A stretch of 64,000 nucleotides of DNA, from contig JADILM010000005.1 of the NCBI GenBank assembly GCA_016617785.1, forward strand, positions 1,054,001 through 1,118,000, written 5' to 3'. The stretch comes from Sporobolomyces roseus (Eukaryota; Basidiomycota; Microbotryomycetes; Sporidiobolales; Sporidiobolaceae). Positions 32,456-42,888 of the stretch are shown piece by piece; position 1 is the first letter of the stretch, and each line of letters starts with the position of its first letter. The translations under genes and the position numbers were made by a program. The notes under the pieces are model-generated. The model was not told the origin of the DNA and made no database searches. It saw only the letters and a list, made by a program, of their open reading frames with translations.

Positions 32456-33500
32456 ATGGCGTTCCCTATGAGCCGTCGCGGATGCTTCGTCTGTGGCAAA
32501 CCCGGACACATCGCTGCCGCTTGCACTTCGACCGAACGATTGTGCTTCAACTGTGGTGTGAGTCGAGTTGCGGATAGGGAAAGAGTCGAGTGTGTGTTGC
32601 AGAGTAGAGCAGAAGAGGCTGATGTTCGTCGTTGGTGCTGGTGTTGTTGAATTCGTCGTATAGGAGGCTGGTCACGAGTCGAACGCTTGGTACGTCGATA
32701 ACATTCTGTTTCAGGTTTCTTGAGGAATGGAGAGAACTGATTGATTGCTCTTGCTTCAGCCCCAACCCCAAGGTCACTGACAACAAGCAGTGCTACTCTT
32801 GCGGTGGAATGGGTCATCTCGCTGTTGACTGCCCCTCCGTCCGTGTTGGGTGAGTTCTCGACTTCTAATCTCTTTGCGTTACTTGAAACTTACACAATCT
32901 CCGCCGAGCAGTGCTTTCTCGACCAACGGACCCAAGTGCTACGGATGCCAACAATTCGGACACATCGCTCGTTCGTGCCCCAACGCCGCGGCTACCGATG
33001 CCGAAGGAGGAGAAGCCACGATCGTTCCCTCCTCGGTCAACGGTGGAGTTAGTCCCGCTGCTCCTCCCGTCGGTGCCGCCGCCCCTCGTGCTCCTTACCA
33101 AGGCCGTGGTGGATTCCAAGGTCGTGGTGGATTCCGAGGTGGATTCGCAGGTCCCGGAGGAAGAGGTGGATTCTTCGGAGGTGCTCGTCCCGCTGTGACT
33201 TGCTACGCTTGTGGTGGAGTTAACCACTTGGCGAGGAACTGCACTGCCGGTGGAGGAGTCGCTCCTGCCCCTCGTGGTCCCAAGACTTGCTACAAGGTGA
33301 GTTTGTTGCTCGAAAACCAAGTCTTGACCGATTTCTGATTTTTCTTGGACTCGCGAACTCACAGTGCCAACAAGAGGGTCACGTGAGTTTCTCTATCCAC
33401 ATATGCTGTGTTCCGAGCTAGTGCTGACTCCGAATCTCCTCGTTCGTAGATCGCTCGCGACTGCCCTCAAGCTGATGCTCCCATTGAGGCCAGCGCTTAA
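32456..33500 (+). CDS. CCHC zinc-knuckle RNA-binding protein (CNBP/Gis2/Byr3 type)
   Basis: Single-strand nucleic-acid binding protein; Gis2/CNBP relatives act on translation of bound mRNAs. The ATG at 32456 gives MAFPMSRRGC. Six CCHC knuckles are assembled: CFVCGKPGHIAAAC, CFNCGEAGHESNAC, CYSCGGMGHLAVDC, CYGCQQFGHIARSC, CYACGGVNHLARNC and CYKCQQEGHIARDC. Between the fourth and fifth lies an RGG-box (RGGFQGRGGFRGG and following). Introns: 32558-32663, 32690-32759 and others; the sixth knuckle is split over three exons, with an 18-nt exon at 33365-33382 coding CQQEGH. The stop is at 33498-33500. A seven-knuckle plan is usual for Gis2/Byr3, so this copy has one fewer. Confidence 0.9.
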
Positions 33501-33785
33501 GCAAGAAGTTGCCGCTGCGAGGTGATAGGATAGGAGAGGCTATGAGGAACTGGAGAGAGGGAAGGAAGGAAGAGGCAGAGGAGTTACATTCTACTTAACC
33601 GATATCTTTTTTTCGTCTTTTTCCTTCCTTCCTCTCTGTATTCCAGTCTCTCTCTCTCTTCTTGTTCTTGTTCTGATCTCTACTTCTATCGTATTCTTCT
33701 TGTCATTCCATTCTTTTGCAACACTCTTGCATCCCTATGATCTAAATTCAGCGAGAGTCAATTCAGCCAACGGACGAAAGAGCGG

Positions 33786-35967
33786 ATGAAGCGGAACGAA
33801 GAACCTCTTTTCGCCTCTTCACTTTCTCGCTTCGGATTCGACCCTCAATCGATTGTACAAAATAGAACAGGAGGAATGACAGGACCGCCAGCTGTCACTC
33901 AAGGCTATCAAGGAGGAGCTCTAGCTAGAAAAATCACCTCGCATGATATCGCTCCTATTGAATCATTGGTCGCTCAACGAGGGAGGGATCAGCCATTACA
34001 GGAGGAAGATGAAGGATTGAGGCATCGGCGGATAGACACAGAGGAGGAAACACAGGTGGGAACACCTTCAAAAGTGGAGGCTTCAGATCCTGATCGACCG
34101 AAAGAAGAGTTTGTCTTCAACGAGGATGGAGGAGGTGCTGCACCGGAATGGACCTTCCCTGATGGAGGTTGGAGAGCTTGGTCGGTCGTCTTGGTGAGCT
34201 CCCTTCGCTGAACTCGAGCGATTTTTAGACCGGAGATTGACTTTTTGACTCCGTTCGCTTTCGCTTAGGGTTGCTTCTTGCATTCATGTAACTGTCAAGG
34301 GTGAGCTCTACTTCCTTCTTGTGGAGAAGAGCGAAGATTGAAACGAATCTTGCTTCTTTTCGTCGTTTTTCGATCGAACCGCGGGACGTTACTGACTTCT
34401 TCTCCTACTCCTGCAGGTACGATACAATCTACAATAGCTCGTCATCGTCGCGGTGTATCAGAGCTGACTTTTTGGATGAATTGGACAGATACGGAATGGT
34501 TTGGGGTGTACTTCTTTCGTCGTTGCGAAAAGATCACTACCCGAACACCTCTCTCGCTACGTTGACCCTCATCGCTGGATTGCAAAACGCGGGCCAGAAC
34601 GTCGCACCATTCGTGAGCGGGCGGTTAGGCGAGAAGTTTGGCTTCAAGCGGATGATCGCAATCGGTTCCATCGCATCAGTCGCTTTCCTCGTTTTCAGCG
34701 GTTTGGCGGTTGAATCGCTACCTGCACTCTTCGTAGTACAAGGTGTACTGCTCGGTATCTGTCATGGGATCAGTTTGCCACTCGTAAGTAGAAATGATCT
34801 CTGTCTTTCACGAAAAAATGGAAACTGATCTCGCTTTCTTTCGGTCAGTTCATGACTTTACCGAGTCAATGGTTCTCAAGACGACGAGGACTAGCAACGG
34901 GTATCACGGTCTCAGGAACTGGATTTGGAGGAGGAGTTTACTCATTGATTATGCGAGCGATTCTACCGAAACTAGGCTATCGAAATTCTCTCTTCGTGCG
35001 TGAAGTTTCGCTTAGTATCGCTCAAGACAACAGCTGATTCTTGGCTTCTTTCATGCACAGGTCTACGCTGGGATCAGTGCAGTAGTCTACTTCGGCGCTT
35101 GGTTTCTTCTACAGACGCGAAGACCACCCGTTCGAAAGGTTCCTCAAAGTTTCGCTACGAAAACTGGTCTACCTCCCGGTATTTGGCACGACGGAGCGTT
35201 CTACTCTTTACTCGCTTGCGTATTCGTCGGAGTCTTTGGGTTCTTAACCCCTCCCTAGTTCGTTCTTCGCTCTCCGTTTTCACTCAGTCTCGAATTGATC
35301 GGCTGATCGACTTTGGGAATTGTAGCTTCCTCACGGCTTATACGACTGTGCAATGTCCTGAACTCGACCCCGACTCCCTCGCTCCATCAATCCCTCTCAT
35401 CGTCTCCAACTTCACCCTTGGAATCGGTAGAATCTTCTCAGGTTTCCTGGCAGACGCCTTCGGGCCTGTCAACTGTTTGTGGTTCTCATTCTTTGCAGGA
35501 GTAAGCGCACTCTCATTCTTGTCCGCTCGCTTGAATTGGAAACTGATCCGTCGAATTTTGTGCAGGGAATTCTACAACTCGCTTTCTGGTCGAATGCCAC
35601 TACTTATGGACCTATCATCGCATTCGGAGCACTGTACCAACTTCTCGGCGGATGGTTCTTCGCTCTCTTACCTTACGCTGCTGCTCAAGTACGTCTCCCC
35701 TTCTTTCGCTTCTTCCCCTTCGCGAGCTTACAATCTTCTCCCTCTACTAGCTCTTCGGTACCCGAGGACTAGCGACCATCACAGGTTACATCATCGCCGG
35801 CCAATCCCCCGGGCAATTTGCTGGCGCTTCGCTGAGCGGAGTAGTATTGGACGGAACAGGATCTTATCAAAAAGTAGCTTATTATTCGGGAGCACTCATG
35901 CTCGCTGGTTCGTTATGTATCTTGCCGGCGAGGTTCTTGAGGGAGAAACGGATATTGGCGAGATTGT
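33786..35967 (+). CDS. MFS monocarboxylate-type transporter (MCT/Mch family)
   Basis: Twelve-span transporter of the monocarboxylate porter family. The ATG at 33786 starts a long polar N-terminus (about 130 residues), then PEWTFPDGGWRAWSVVLGCF; the DGGWxAW(V) motif before TM1 is the MCT hallmark. Further marks: NAGQNVAPFVSGRLGEKFGF, QGVLLGICHGISLPL, PSQWFSRRRGLATGITVSGT (MCT motif in TM5), GFGGGVYSLIMR, IVSNFTLGIGRIFSGFLADA, and GALYQLLGGWFFALLPYAA. Introns include one at 35258-35325 with a GTTCGT donor, whose removal replaces an apparent TAG stop by a Tyr codon (PPY-FLTAYTTVQC). Fungal members (Mch) do not always carry monocarboxylates, so the substrate is open (riboflavin for Mch5, for example). 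Confidence 0.88.
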
Positions 35968-36184
35968 AGGCTAGCTTTTATGTTTCGAATCGAGGTTGTA
36001 TAGACTTGCATTATTATCATATCGGATTCTTCTTTCTCTCTTCTCTCCTTCTCGCGTGAGTGACCGTACGAGAAGATAAGGAATGATATTTATATTTGCT
36101 TGTGCTTCGACAACATTGGAAAAGATAAGATGTTAAATACAACAAGTTCACTTCGTTTTCGCCTCCTACTCCCTCTATTTCGAT

Positions 36185-37722
36185 TCAGATCGGTGCGAGT
36201 CCGAGATTCCTCCTCAGTTGCTCGAAGACCAGCAAGCTGACTATACTGTGTGGCCATAGTCGGAGGAAACACATAGTGAAACCTTTGTAGAATGCTCGAG
36301 GACCTAGAAAACGAGAGAAGGAGTGCTCGAATCAGCTCAGAAGGACAGCGGGAGGGAGTAGTGAGTGATACTTACCTTCGTCCTTCAGGATGAGAGCGGC
36401 ACATTGGAACGCATTCGAATATTTCCCAATCTTGTCCGACATGATTCGAACCTGCGATCCGAAGTTTCCGCTATCAGACCTGTGAGCGGACTGACAGAGA
36501 GGATCTTGAGCTCACCTTTATCACGTCGACTGGATTTGAAGCAGCAGAACAACAGAATCCAGCAATAGCGGAAGCAACTAAATGAGTTTGCATTCCCTCC
36601 TTGAAAGTATGCGAGAAGTCCCTCTTCAGTCTGTATCCGATCCGATCGCATCTATCAGCACAGCGTCACGACGGTTGGAAGAGAAGGAGGGCTTACATAT
36701 ATTTCGATTGATCATAACAACCCAATTGCGAAGCGGTCAAGATTCCCGCTCTCACCGTTGTCGGAAAGATCGCTCGGTAAAACCCTTTGATCCCTTCCCC
36801 AGCATACACTTGTGAGATATGTTGCCGCAGAGTTCCCGTCGCGTTCAAGGATTGTAATCGAACTTTAAGCTATTCTCCCGCTTCATTTTCAGCAAGAGCG
36901 AAAGAAACAGGAAGGGAGAGAGGGAAACGTACGAGATCTGCCGGGTTCGCAATAGCAGCGCCAATCATTCCCGAAGTCATCCCTGCTCCCAATTTCGCTC
37001 CGAATCCGTCCGGATTAACGAAGGGGAAGATTTTACACCAGGTCTTCTTCGCTAAATCGTATCCACCCATTCGGATTGCGCTGTAACTCCCTTCCCTCAA
37101 CATACTGGCACTCAAACCTTTATAGATACTCCCAATCCCTTCAGTTTTAACCATATTTGTCAAAGTTCTGAACCAAAAAGTTGATTTCGTCGAAGTTTGG
37201 CCGGATTTTGAAACCGAGGTGGATTGTAATTGTTGTCGAACTTTGATTCTATAGACGTTTCAGGAAACTCCAAGAGTCAGTAAGCGTAGAAAGAAAGGGA
37301 AGTGCGAGGATGGGAATGAAAAAGGAGAATGAACGAACAAATCGAAAGGGTTTGTAACGAGCGAAGCAGTCTATTCGGAACCGGATCAAGCGTCAGTACA
37401 TTCTTTGAGCTCGACAGAAGCTCCCTGCTAGTTTGCACTGCATTCCAAGCTATCCTTCTCTCCCTCCCACACGAGTTTCCCATCCCTCAACTTTTTTCCA
37501 CCCTTCCCTCGCTCATCACTCAAGCCGGATAATTGCACTCACCATATTACTCATCCCTGCCAACGCGATCTTCTGACCCAACAATCCCAAATCCAAATCC
37601 GCTCCTTCCCTCCTCAATTCAATAACCGGTTCCTTCCCCTTCCCCTTCGAGCGTGAGAGGTGAGCTTCGTGTCCTGCTGGATCTATCGGTGCGGGAGCTA
37701 GAGCGTCTGGATGAGGTCCCAT
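36185..37722 (-). CDS. Mitochondrial carrier, dicarboxylate/uncoupling-protein subgroup
   Basis: Inner-membrane solute carrier. The ATG at 37722 gives MGPHPDALAPAPIDPAGHEA; a polar N-terminal extension precedes LLGQKIALAGMSNM. All three signatures are present: VTNPFDLIKVRQQLQ (from a 32-nt exon, 37339-37370, plus the next exon), IANPADLVKVRLQ and ASNPVDVIKVRIM. Other marks: GIGSIYKGLSASMLREGSYS, AIRMGGYDLAKK, GIKGFYRAIFPTTVRAGILT, ASQLGCYDQSKY, and the end SIVSLLVFEQLRRNLGLAPI. Gly/Arg patterns and the FY(K/R)G(F/L) blocks group it with the dicarboxylate, oxoglutarate and uncoupling proteins. Which substrate it carries is not shown. The donor of the microexon is GTTCGT. Confidence 0.85.
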
Positions 37723-38243
37723 CTTCTAGCTTTGGGTGAGAGAGGGGAGAGGGAGTGAAAGGAGGAAGTGGGGAGATTGGAGAGGAGAGGAAAGGGAAGC
37801 GAGCCGGAGTTTAGGCAAGAATTCGGCTACCAGGTGGGGCGGTACACCTTGAGGTAGGAGTGGTTCAGAGCGGTTGCTTGATCGGCAGAGAGAGCAAGAG
37901 AGAGGGTCCTTTCTAAAAAAGCGAAGAGCGTTTCTCGAACTCTGACTTTCATCTCACACGACTCGATCCACGCGAGGCGATATCTCGTGGACCACTGGAA
38001 GCTTGTACGACACCTCTACAAGCGACCACTAAGCTGCCGAGCTTCTCGTCAACTTTGAACTTGCTCCAACACGTTTTCATCTTGAATCGCTCCCCACTGC
38101 ACCTCAGTCAGTCCAGCGTCCCCTAGGAAGCTGCACAAGAGACTAGAGAACTCTTGAATATCTATTGTGAGTCGCTCGGTTGATTCCACTCCTGAGATAC
38201 TCTCATTTGACCTCATTCGAGTTGAAACAGCACCTCCGACAGA
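37723..38243. other. Divergent intergenic region
   Basis: Promoters of the carrier (minus) and the first F-box gene of the array (plus). A 5' UTR intron of the F-box gene probably runs from a GTGAGT near 38167 to the acceptor GAAACAG near 38231. No gene seen. Confidence 0.45.
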
Positions 38244-39350
38244 ATGATCCCCTTCCTCCCTCCCGAGATTATCGAGATAATCTTGAGCTATGTCAATCAA
38301 GATCGACTTCGCTGGGATGTCGATCGTACCTTGGCACGATGTTGTCAGACTTCAGAAATCTTCCAATCAATCGCTCAACCACTCCTCTACAAGCACATCG
38401 AGCTTTACATCTCTGTCGCCCGCCATATCAATTACTGGTACGAAATTCAATTGCAGATCGACAGCAGCGCGTCCCCGCTCATCGAAACTCTTCGCCGAAA
38501 CCCGCACCTCCGAACGTTGCCCGAAATAATCGTATTTCAGGGTGTAGAAGGTTATGACTGGCTGGAGGACGATGACGGACCAGGATTGAACGAGGATGAG
38601 GCTTATGAAATCTTCGGTCCATTGGTCGAATTCTTGAGTGCCGATACAGTCGTCGTGCTCAGGAATTTGGCTCAATTTTGGGAAGTTGATTATGCTATCA
38701 GGCTAGCGCAAGATTGTATCAGAAAGATGAGGGATAGTGATGGAATGGCTCCCCAGACGATGCCTGTCTTTCGTATGGTCGCCAACGAAAGTCCGAGTGA
38801 CTATCCGGAGATCGAACTGTCAGCAGCTTACGAGGGGTATCACAGCGATAACCATCGTGTTTGTGACGAATGGGAGAAAGTGTTGGGACAGTCCCACGAC
38901 TCACTACGACGCCTCGAGATCCCTTTCGAATACCCTACCTCTCTCTCACAGTTTCATCGACTTCAACACCTCACTCTTCGACTTCCCAGCGCGATGCCCT
39001 CCGAGGAGTACCTCGCAACTCTCTCCGGTAACCCATAAGCCCTACTTTCGGGTCTAGGCTCACTCTCTACCCTCATTCTCACTGTCGGCCGTTACCACAG
39101 TCTCTTCATGACAAACCTCATCAAACCCGATTCTCGTCCCTTGGCCCTCCCTCCCAACCTCTCGGCCCTCTCCCTCGAGTTTAGCGCAAATCCGGCCGAC
39201 CTTCTGCTGCTTCTCGAGTCTTCATCGGAATTGACTAGTTTGGTTAGGCTGAATTTGAGGGCAGAAAGGGACAAAGCGAAGGAAGTTACAGATGAATGTA
39301 GGAAGAGGGGTATCGATTTGAGCTTCAATGAATACTGGGAGATCTGGTAG
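38244..39350 (+). pseudogene. F-box/LRR-like gene 1 of the array, with an in-frame TAA
   Basis: F-box at residues 1-55 (MIPFLPPEIIEIILSYVN, TLARCCQTSEIFQSIAQPLL), then a body with acidic loop (WLEDDDGPGLNEDEAYE) and LRR-like strands (SLRRLEIPFEYP, FHRLQHLTLRLP). After LATLSGNP a TAA at 39036-39038 stops the frame at 264 residues, but the very same frame goes on for about 103 codons: ALLSGLGSLSTLILTV, LPPNLSALSLEFSANP, LRAERDKAKEVTDEC, and the family tail KRGIDLSFNEYWEIW. This continuation is clearly the homologous C-terminus. A 30-nt GT-AG stretch around the stop would keep the frame, but is too short for a normal intron. The copy is thus either recently inactivated, truncated, or uses readthrough. 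An intron at the stop codon (about 39350-39417) resembles those of its relatives. Confidence 0.65.
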
Positions 39351-39904
39351 TGAGTACAACTTCCGTGACTAGTATCTCTTGGATCCGTGACTGACCAAAC
39401 CTCATCTTTCCCACAGAAAATGGAGGAAGCATCTTCATTAACGATCAAAACGAAGTGCAACAGCTTGACTTGATTTACTCGCCGCTGAAGTAGACTTGAG
39501 GACCGCAGGAGAATAGACGATATAGACGCTGAGCGGAGGCGATCGACCCGGTGCGAAACTTTTGCACTTTTGTCGTTCGTCTCCATTGAACACGACGCCC
39601 TATTTCTTCCTCGCTGCTACACGACTGTCGAGTTCCCCAAAGCGGTCGCATCTACCCCTGTCGTCGTCGTCGCTTCGGAGTTTCCGCTGTGTTTTTCTCG
39701 AAAGGGACTGTTCTCTTTCTCTCTTTCTTCTTCCTCCCTCTCCCTTCTCTTCAACTTTGAGAAACCCCTTGAAGCTACCGACCTCACTACGCAGCACGTT
39801 CGTGAGTACCCTGAGCATCTTCACGCTTTCCAGACAGCTGACTCTCGCTTGTCTCCTCAGATCTGTCTCCACTCTCTCCCCCTCTCGACTCTTCACCTCC
39901 TCCG
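39351..39904. other. Intergenic within F-box array
   Basis: 3' UTR of gene 1, then leader of gene 2 with a likely 5' UTR intron (GTGAGT near 39803, acceptor CTCCTCAG near 39860). No gene seen. Confidence 0.45.
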
Positions 39905-40978
39905 ATGACTCCTTTCCTCCCTCCCGAACTTCTTCGAACTATCCTTAGCAACCTCTCCATTCCCAGCGATCTCAGTAGATCTTGCTCGGCTTCGAAAACC
40001 TTCCTCTCCATCGCTCAACCTCTCCTCTACCAGGACATCGAACTCAGAGTATTCCGCAACTACCATAGTCCCCCGGAACACATCCGAACCTACACTGAGC
40101 CATGGTCGCAAGCGCTCCTCGACTTATTGCAGCGCCATGCTCACCTGCGAAAACTCGTCCAGAAGGTCACAATCCATGAACCGCTCGGAGGAGGATGGGC
40201 GGGCTACGACTGCCGGATGTCCGGTAAAACTCAACTTTGCGCGCTCGTGGAGGGCGTCATTCAAACCTTTCCTCGAGCTAAGCTGATCGCCGTTGACAAC
40301 CTTCCCCTTCCCCACCGCCACCAGGTGGATGCAGTCGTCGCTTCAGCGCAGAAACAAGAGCAGCTCAGCAAGAATGACGACCGAGTAGCACTCGTACCGG
40401 CGTTCTCGATGGAAGTGGAAGGCTCGCTAGAATCGACTTCGGTCTTCCGAGGAGCTTATGAACGATTTCGGTGGGACCCACTCTCCGCGTATGATGAGAT
40501 ACTGGCGGTGGACAAGTTACTGGATCGATCGAAACCTACGCTCAAAAGTCTCGACATCTTACTTCAAGAAACCACTTCCCTCGCCCTCTTTCAGAATCTC
40601 GAACGACTCTCCCTTCGACTCGCCTTCCACGTTCCCCAAGACGCAATCCGGAACCTCACTTGCGCTATCGCCAGCTCGCCCTCTCTTCAAACGTTACAAA
40701 TGTACGGCTCAGTACGAAAGGCCGACCTCGACCTTCTCCTTCATTCTCGACTTCTCGCCAATTCGCTCCCTCCATCCCTCACCCGTCTATCCATCGCTCT
40801 CAGACTTACCTCAAGCGACATTCTTGCCTTTCTCCGAGATCTCCCGGCGACAAGCAATCTCAAGAGGCTCAATTGTTCGTGGCTGACTTCGGACGAAACG
40901 GTGGAAATGGAGGAAGTGATCGAAGAGTTCAGTAAGCGAGGAATCAGGTTGAGCTTCGATGAGAAGTGGGAGATCTAG
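39905..40978 (+). CDS. F-box/LRR-like protein, array gene 2
   Basis: Single coding exon, 357 residues. F-box at residues 1-45 (MTPFLPPELLRTILSNLS, LSRSCSASKTFLSIAQPLLY), body with LRKLVQKVTIHEPLGGG, LKSLDILLQETTSLALFQNL and ERLSLRLAFHVP, then LPPSLTRLSIALRLT and the tail KRGIRLSFDEKWEI. The Phe/Leu-Pro-Pro-Glu start and the Ala-Gln-Pro-Leu-Leu-Tyr end of the F-box are shared with array gene 1, its closest neighbour. Just after the stop an intron-like stretch (donor GTGAGT at 40981, acceptor TTCAG near 41045) lies in the 3' UTR. A role as an SCF substrate receptor is inferred from the F-box. Confidence 0.8.
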   Translation: MTPFLPPELLRTILSNLSIPSDLSRSCSASKTFLSIAQPLLYQDIELRVFRNYHSPPEHIRTYTEPWSQALLDLLQRHAHLRKLVQKVTIHEPLGGGWAGYDCRMSGKTQLCALVEGVIQTFPRAKLIAVDNLPLPHRHQVDAVVASAQKQEQLSKNDDRVALVPAFSMEVEGSLESTSVFRGAYERFRWDPLSAYDEILAVDKLLDRSKPTLKSLDILLQETTSLALFQNLERLSLRLAFHVPQDAIRNLTCAIASSPSLQTLQMYGSVRKADLDLLLHSRLLANSLPPSLTRLSIALRLTSSDILAFLRDLPATSNLKRLNCSWLTSDETVEMEEVIEEFSKRGIRLSFDEKWEI

Positions 40979-41856
40979 TGGTGAGTCTCGCACTATTCCT
41001 ACTGTCAAGGTGACGAGATCTGACTTGAGCTCACACTCCTTCAGAATTCTGAGGAAACGTCGACTCGAGAATCGGTACTTTAGGGTGAAGGCATCGGCTG
41101 AGCTAGGTGGAATCGCGAGGGAAGAAGGGAAAATATCCGAAGACGTCGAACCCGAGCGGTGGAAATGGTTGGAAGAGGGGAGTAGGGGTTTGCGAAATAT
41201 TTTGTCTAAATTCGAATCGTACTTTGTCTATTGAAGCCTTCTACTCTTGATCTTCCTGCTCGTACTCGAGAGTCCTACTAGTCCTCCTATGTACTCACCC
41301 GCTTGCTGCTGGTTGACTGAAGAGAGCAGATTCAAGCTTGCGAAGCGAGAGTCGAAACACGAGAATCGATTTTCTTCGAGAGTGAGCGCAGCGATTCGAT
41401 AGCAGCTGCACCCGATATCAGAGATCGATAGCTCAACGATCTTCCGCTACCTCAATGTATCGCTCGAGAGGAGACAAGTGGACGCCTGCTCTCGATTTCT
41501 CGCTTGTCCTCCTTCCCTTCACTCTCATTCACTCATATCACTCGAATCGACCTGCAAGTAGCTTCAAATCAATCGAATACAGAACCACAACTACCCCAGC
41601 TCTTCTCCCTATCCTCCCTCGCTCTTCCTTTCCACCTCGAAATCTTGAATTCTCAAGCCTTTCCTCTTATTCCACGACTCTCCAGGACCATCAAGATCAG
41701 CTTGAGAAAGATAGAGCTCTCTGTAGCTATCGCACGTGCGTCTAGTACTCTGATTGCTTGATATGAACGTGATTTCGAACCGATTCTTCTCCCTCGCTTG
41801 ATCAGTTCTTCCTCCGACCGCCGCTCTCAAACTCCTACGCCAGTCAAGCCGTCATC
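40979..41856. other. Intergenic within F-box array
   Basis: 878 bp: 3' UTR of gene 2, T/C-rich sequence at 41490-41660, and leader of gene 3. A possible 5' UTR intron of gene 3 ends at CTTGATCAG near 41807. A short open frame to 41234 has no start or domain. Confidence 0.4.
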
Positions 41857-42888
41857 ATGATCCCAATGCTCCCCTTCGACCTACTTCAAGTCGTCCTCGA
41901 AGCAGTCGACGACAAGGTATCGCTTGCTCGCTGTTGTCAATCTTCGAAAGTCATGCTCGACTTCGCTCGATCTCTTCTGTACCGTGTCGTCGAGGTCATG
42001 ATCAATGAGACCGACGTGGAGACTCCCGCAGATACCGTCGTCACTTTTCACGCCATCACTCGACAGTCTTGCTTCCTTCTTGGATCTCTCGAACTCTACC
42101 CGCACCTGCGTCGTTACGCACAGGACCTCACATTCTGCGTCTCCTCGCAAGTCACGGACCCACAAGCGATCGCAGTCACGGATCCGCTTCAGTTATTCAG
42201 TCTCGCCATTTCGATGATCCCGAAACCACGCCAAATCTTCTTGGACGTACACCCTACGATACTCCTCTGTCTCGATCCGGTTCTGAGTCAACTTCAGAAG
42301 TCGAATCTACCCCCTCCTATCCTTCACCTTCGATGCCCCGAACACCTTTGGATCTACCTCAGGCAAGCCGAACTCAAGGCATCGTACAAAAGTCTCGACG
42401 TCGAAGATGGCATCATCACCTACGCAGAGAACCTTTACCCCACCTTCCACAAAACTCAGTGTCTCACGGTTCAATGCTCGGAGAGATCCCAACTTTTCTC
42501 CCTCACCAAATTCGCCAATCTCGAACGTCTCGTACTTCACTTACCGGCTCTGTTAAACACCACGCAGGTCGAGGAGCCCTACAAGAATATCATCAAAACT
42601 CTCGGAGAGCTACAAAAGCTCGACATTATCGTAATCTCCGGTTCACCTTCTCCGACTCTCGACAGACTTCAAGTTGTTTCTCCAGGCAATCTCCTCGACG
42701 CAATCCCTCCGTGTGTGGTCACATTCGTGCTTGAGATGACTGTCGAAATCGAGAAAGTGGTCGAAATCGTCAAGAACCTTCCGCCTTCAACTGGAATCAA
42801 GACTCTGGGAATTCGCTTCGATGGAGGAGACTTGACGGAACTCGTGGCAGAGTGTGACAAGAAGAAGATCAAGTTGGCGCTCGCTTGA
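41857..42888 (+). CDS. F-box/LRR-like protein, array gene 3
   Basis: Single coding exon, 343 residues. F-box: MIPMLPFDLLQVVLEAVD, SLARCCQSSKVMLDFARSLL. Body: LYPHLRRYAQDLTFCV, LFSLTKFANLERLVLHLPAL, ELQKLDIIVISGSPSP. C-terminus: LPPSTGIKTLGIRFDGGDLT then ELVAECDKKKIKLALA. It is the closest intact relative of the decayed copy at 19277-20053, sharing both the F-box words and the STGIKTL/GDLTEL block. The C-terminus lacks the WEIW tail. An intron-like stretch follows the stop (GTAAGG near 42904, acceptor CTAACAG near 42960). Confidence 0.8.
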   Translation: MIPMLPFDLLQVVLEAVDDKVSLARCCQSSKVMLDFARSLLYRVVEVMINETDVETPADTVVTFHAITRQSCFLLGSLELYPHLRRYAQDLTFCVSSQVTDPQAIAVTDPLQLFSLAISMIPKPRQIFLDVHPTILLCLDPVLSQLQKSNLPPPILHLRCPEHLWIYLRQAELKASYKSLDVEDGIITYAENLYPTFHKTQCLTVQCSERSQLFSLTKFANLERLVLHLPALLNTTQVEEPYKNIIKTLGELQKLDIIVISGSPSPTLDRLQVVSPGNLLDAIPPCVVTFVLEMTVEIEKVVEIVKNLPPSTGIKTLGIRFDGGDLTELVAECDKKKIKLALA

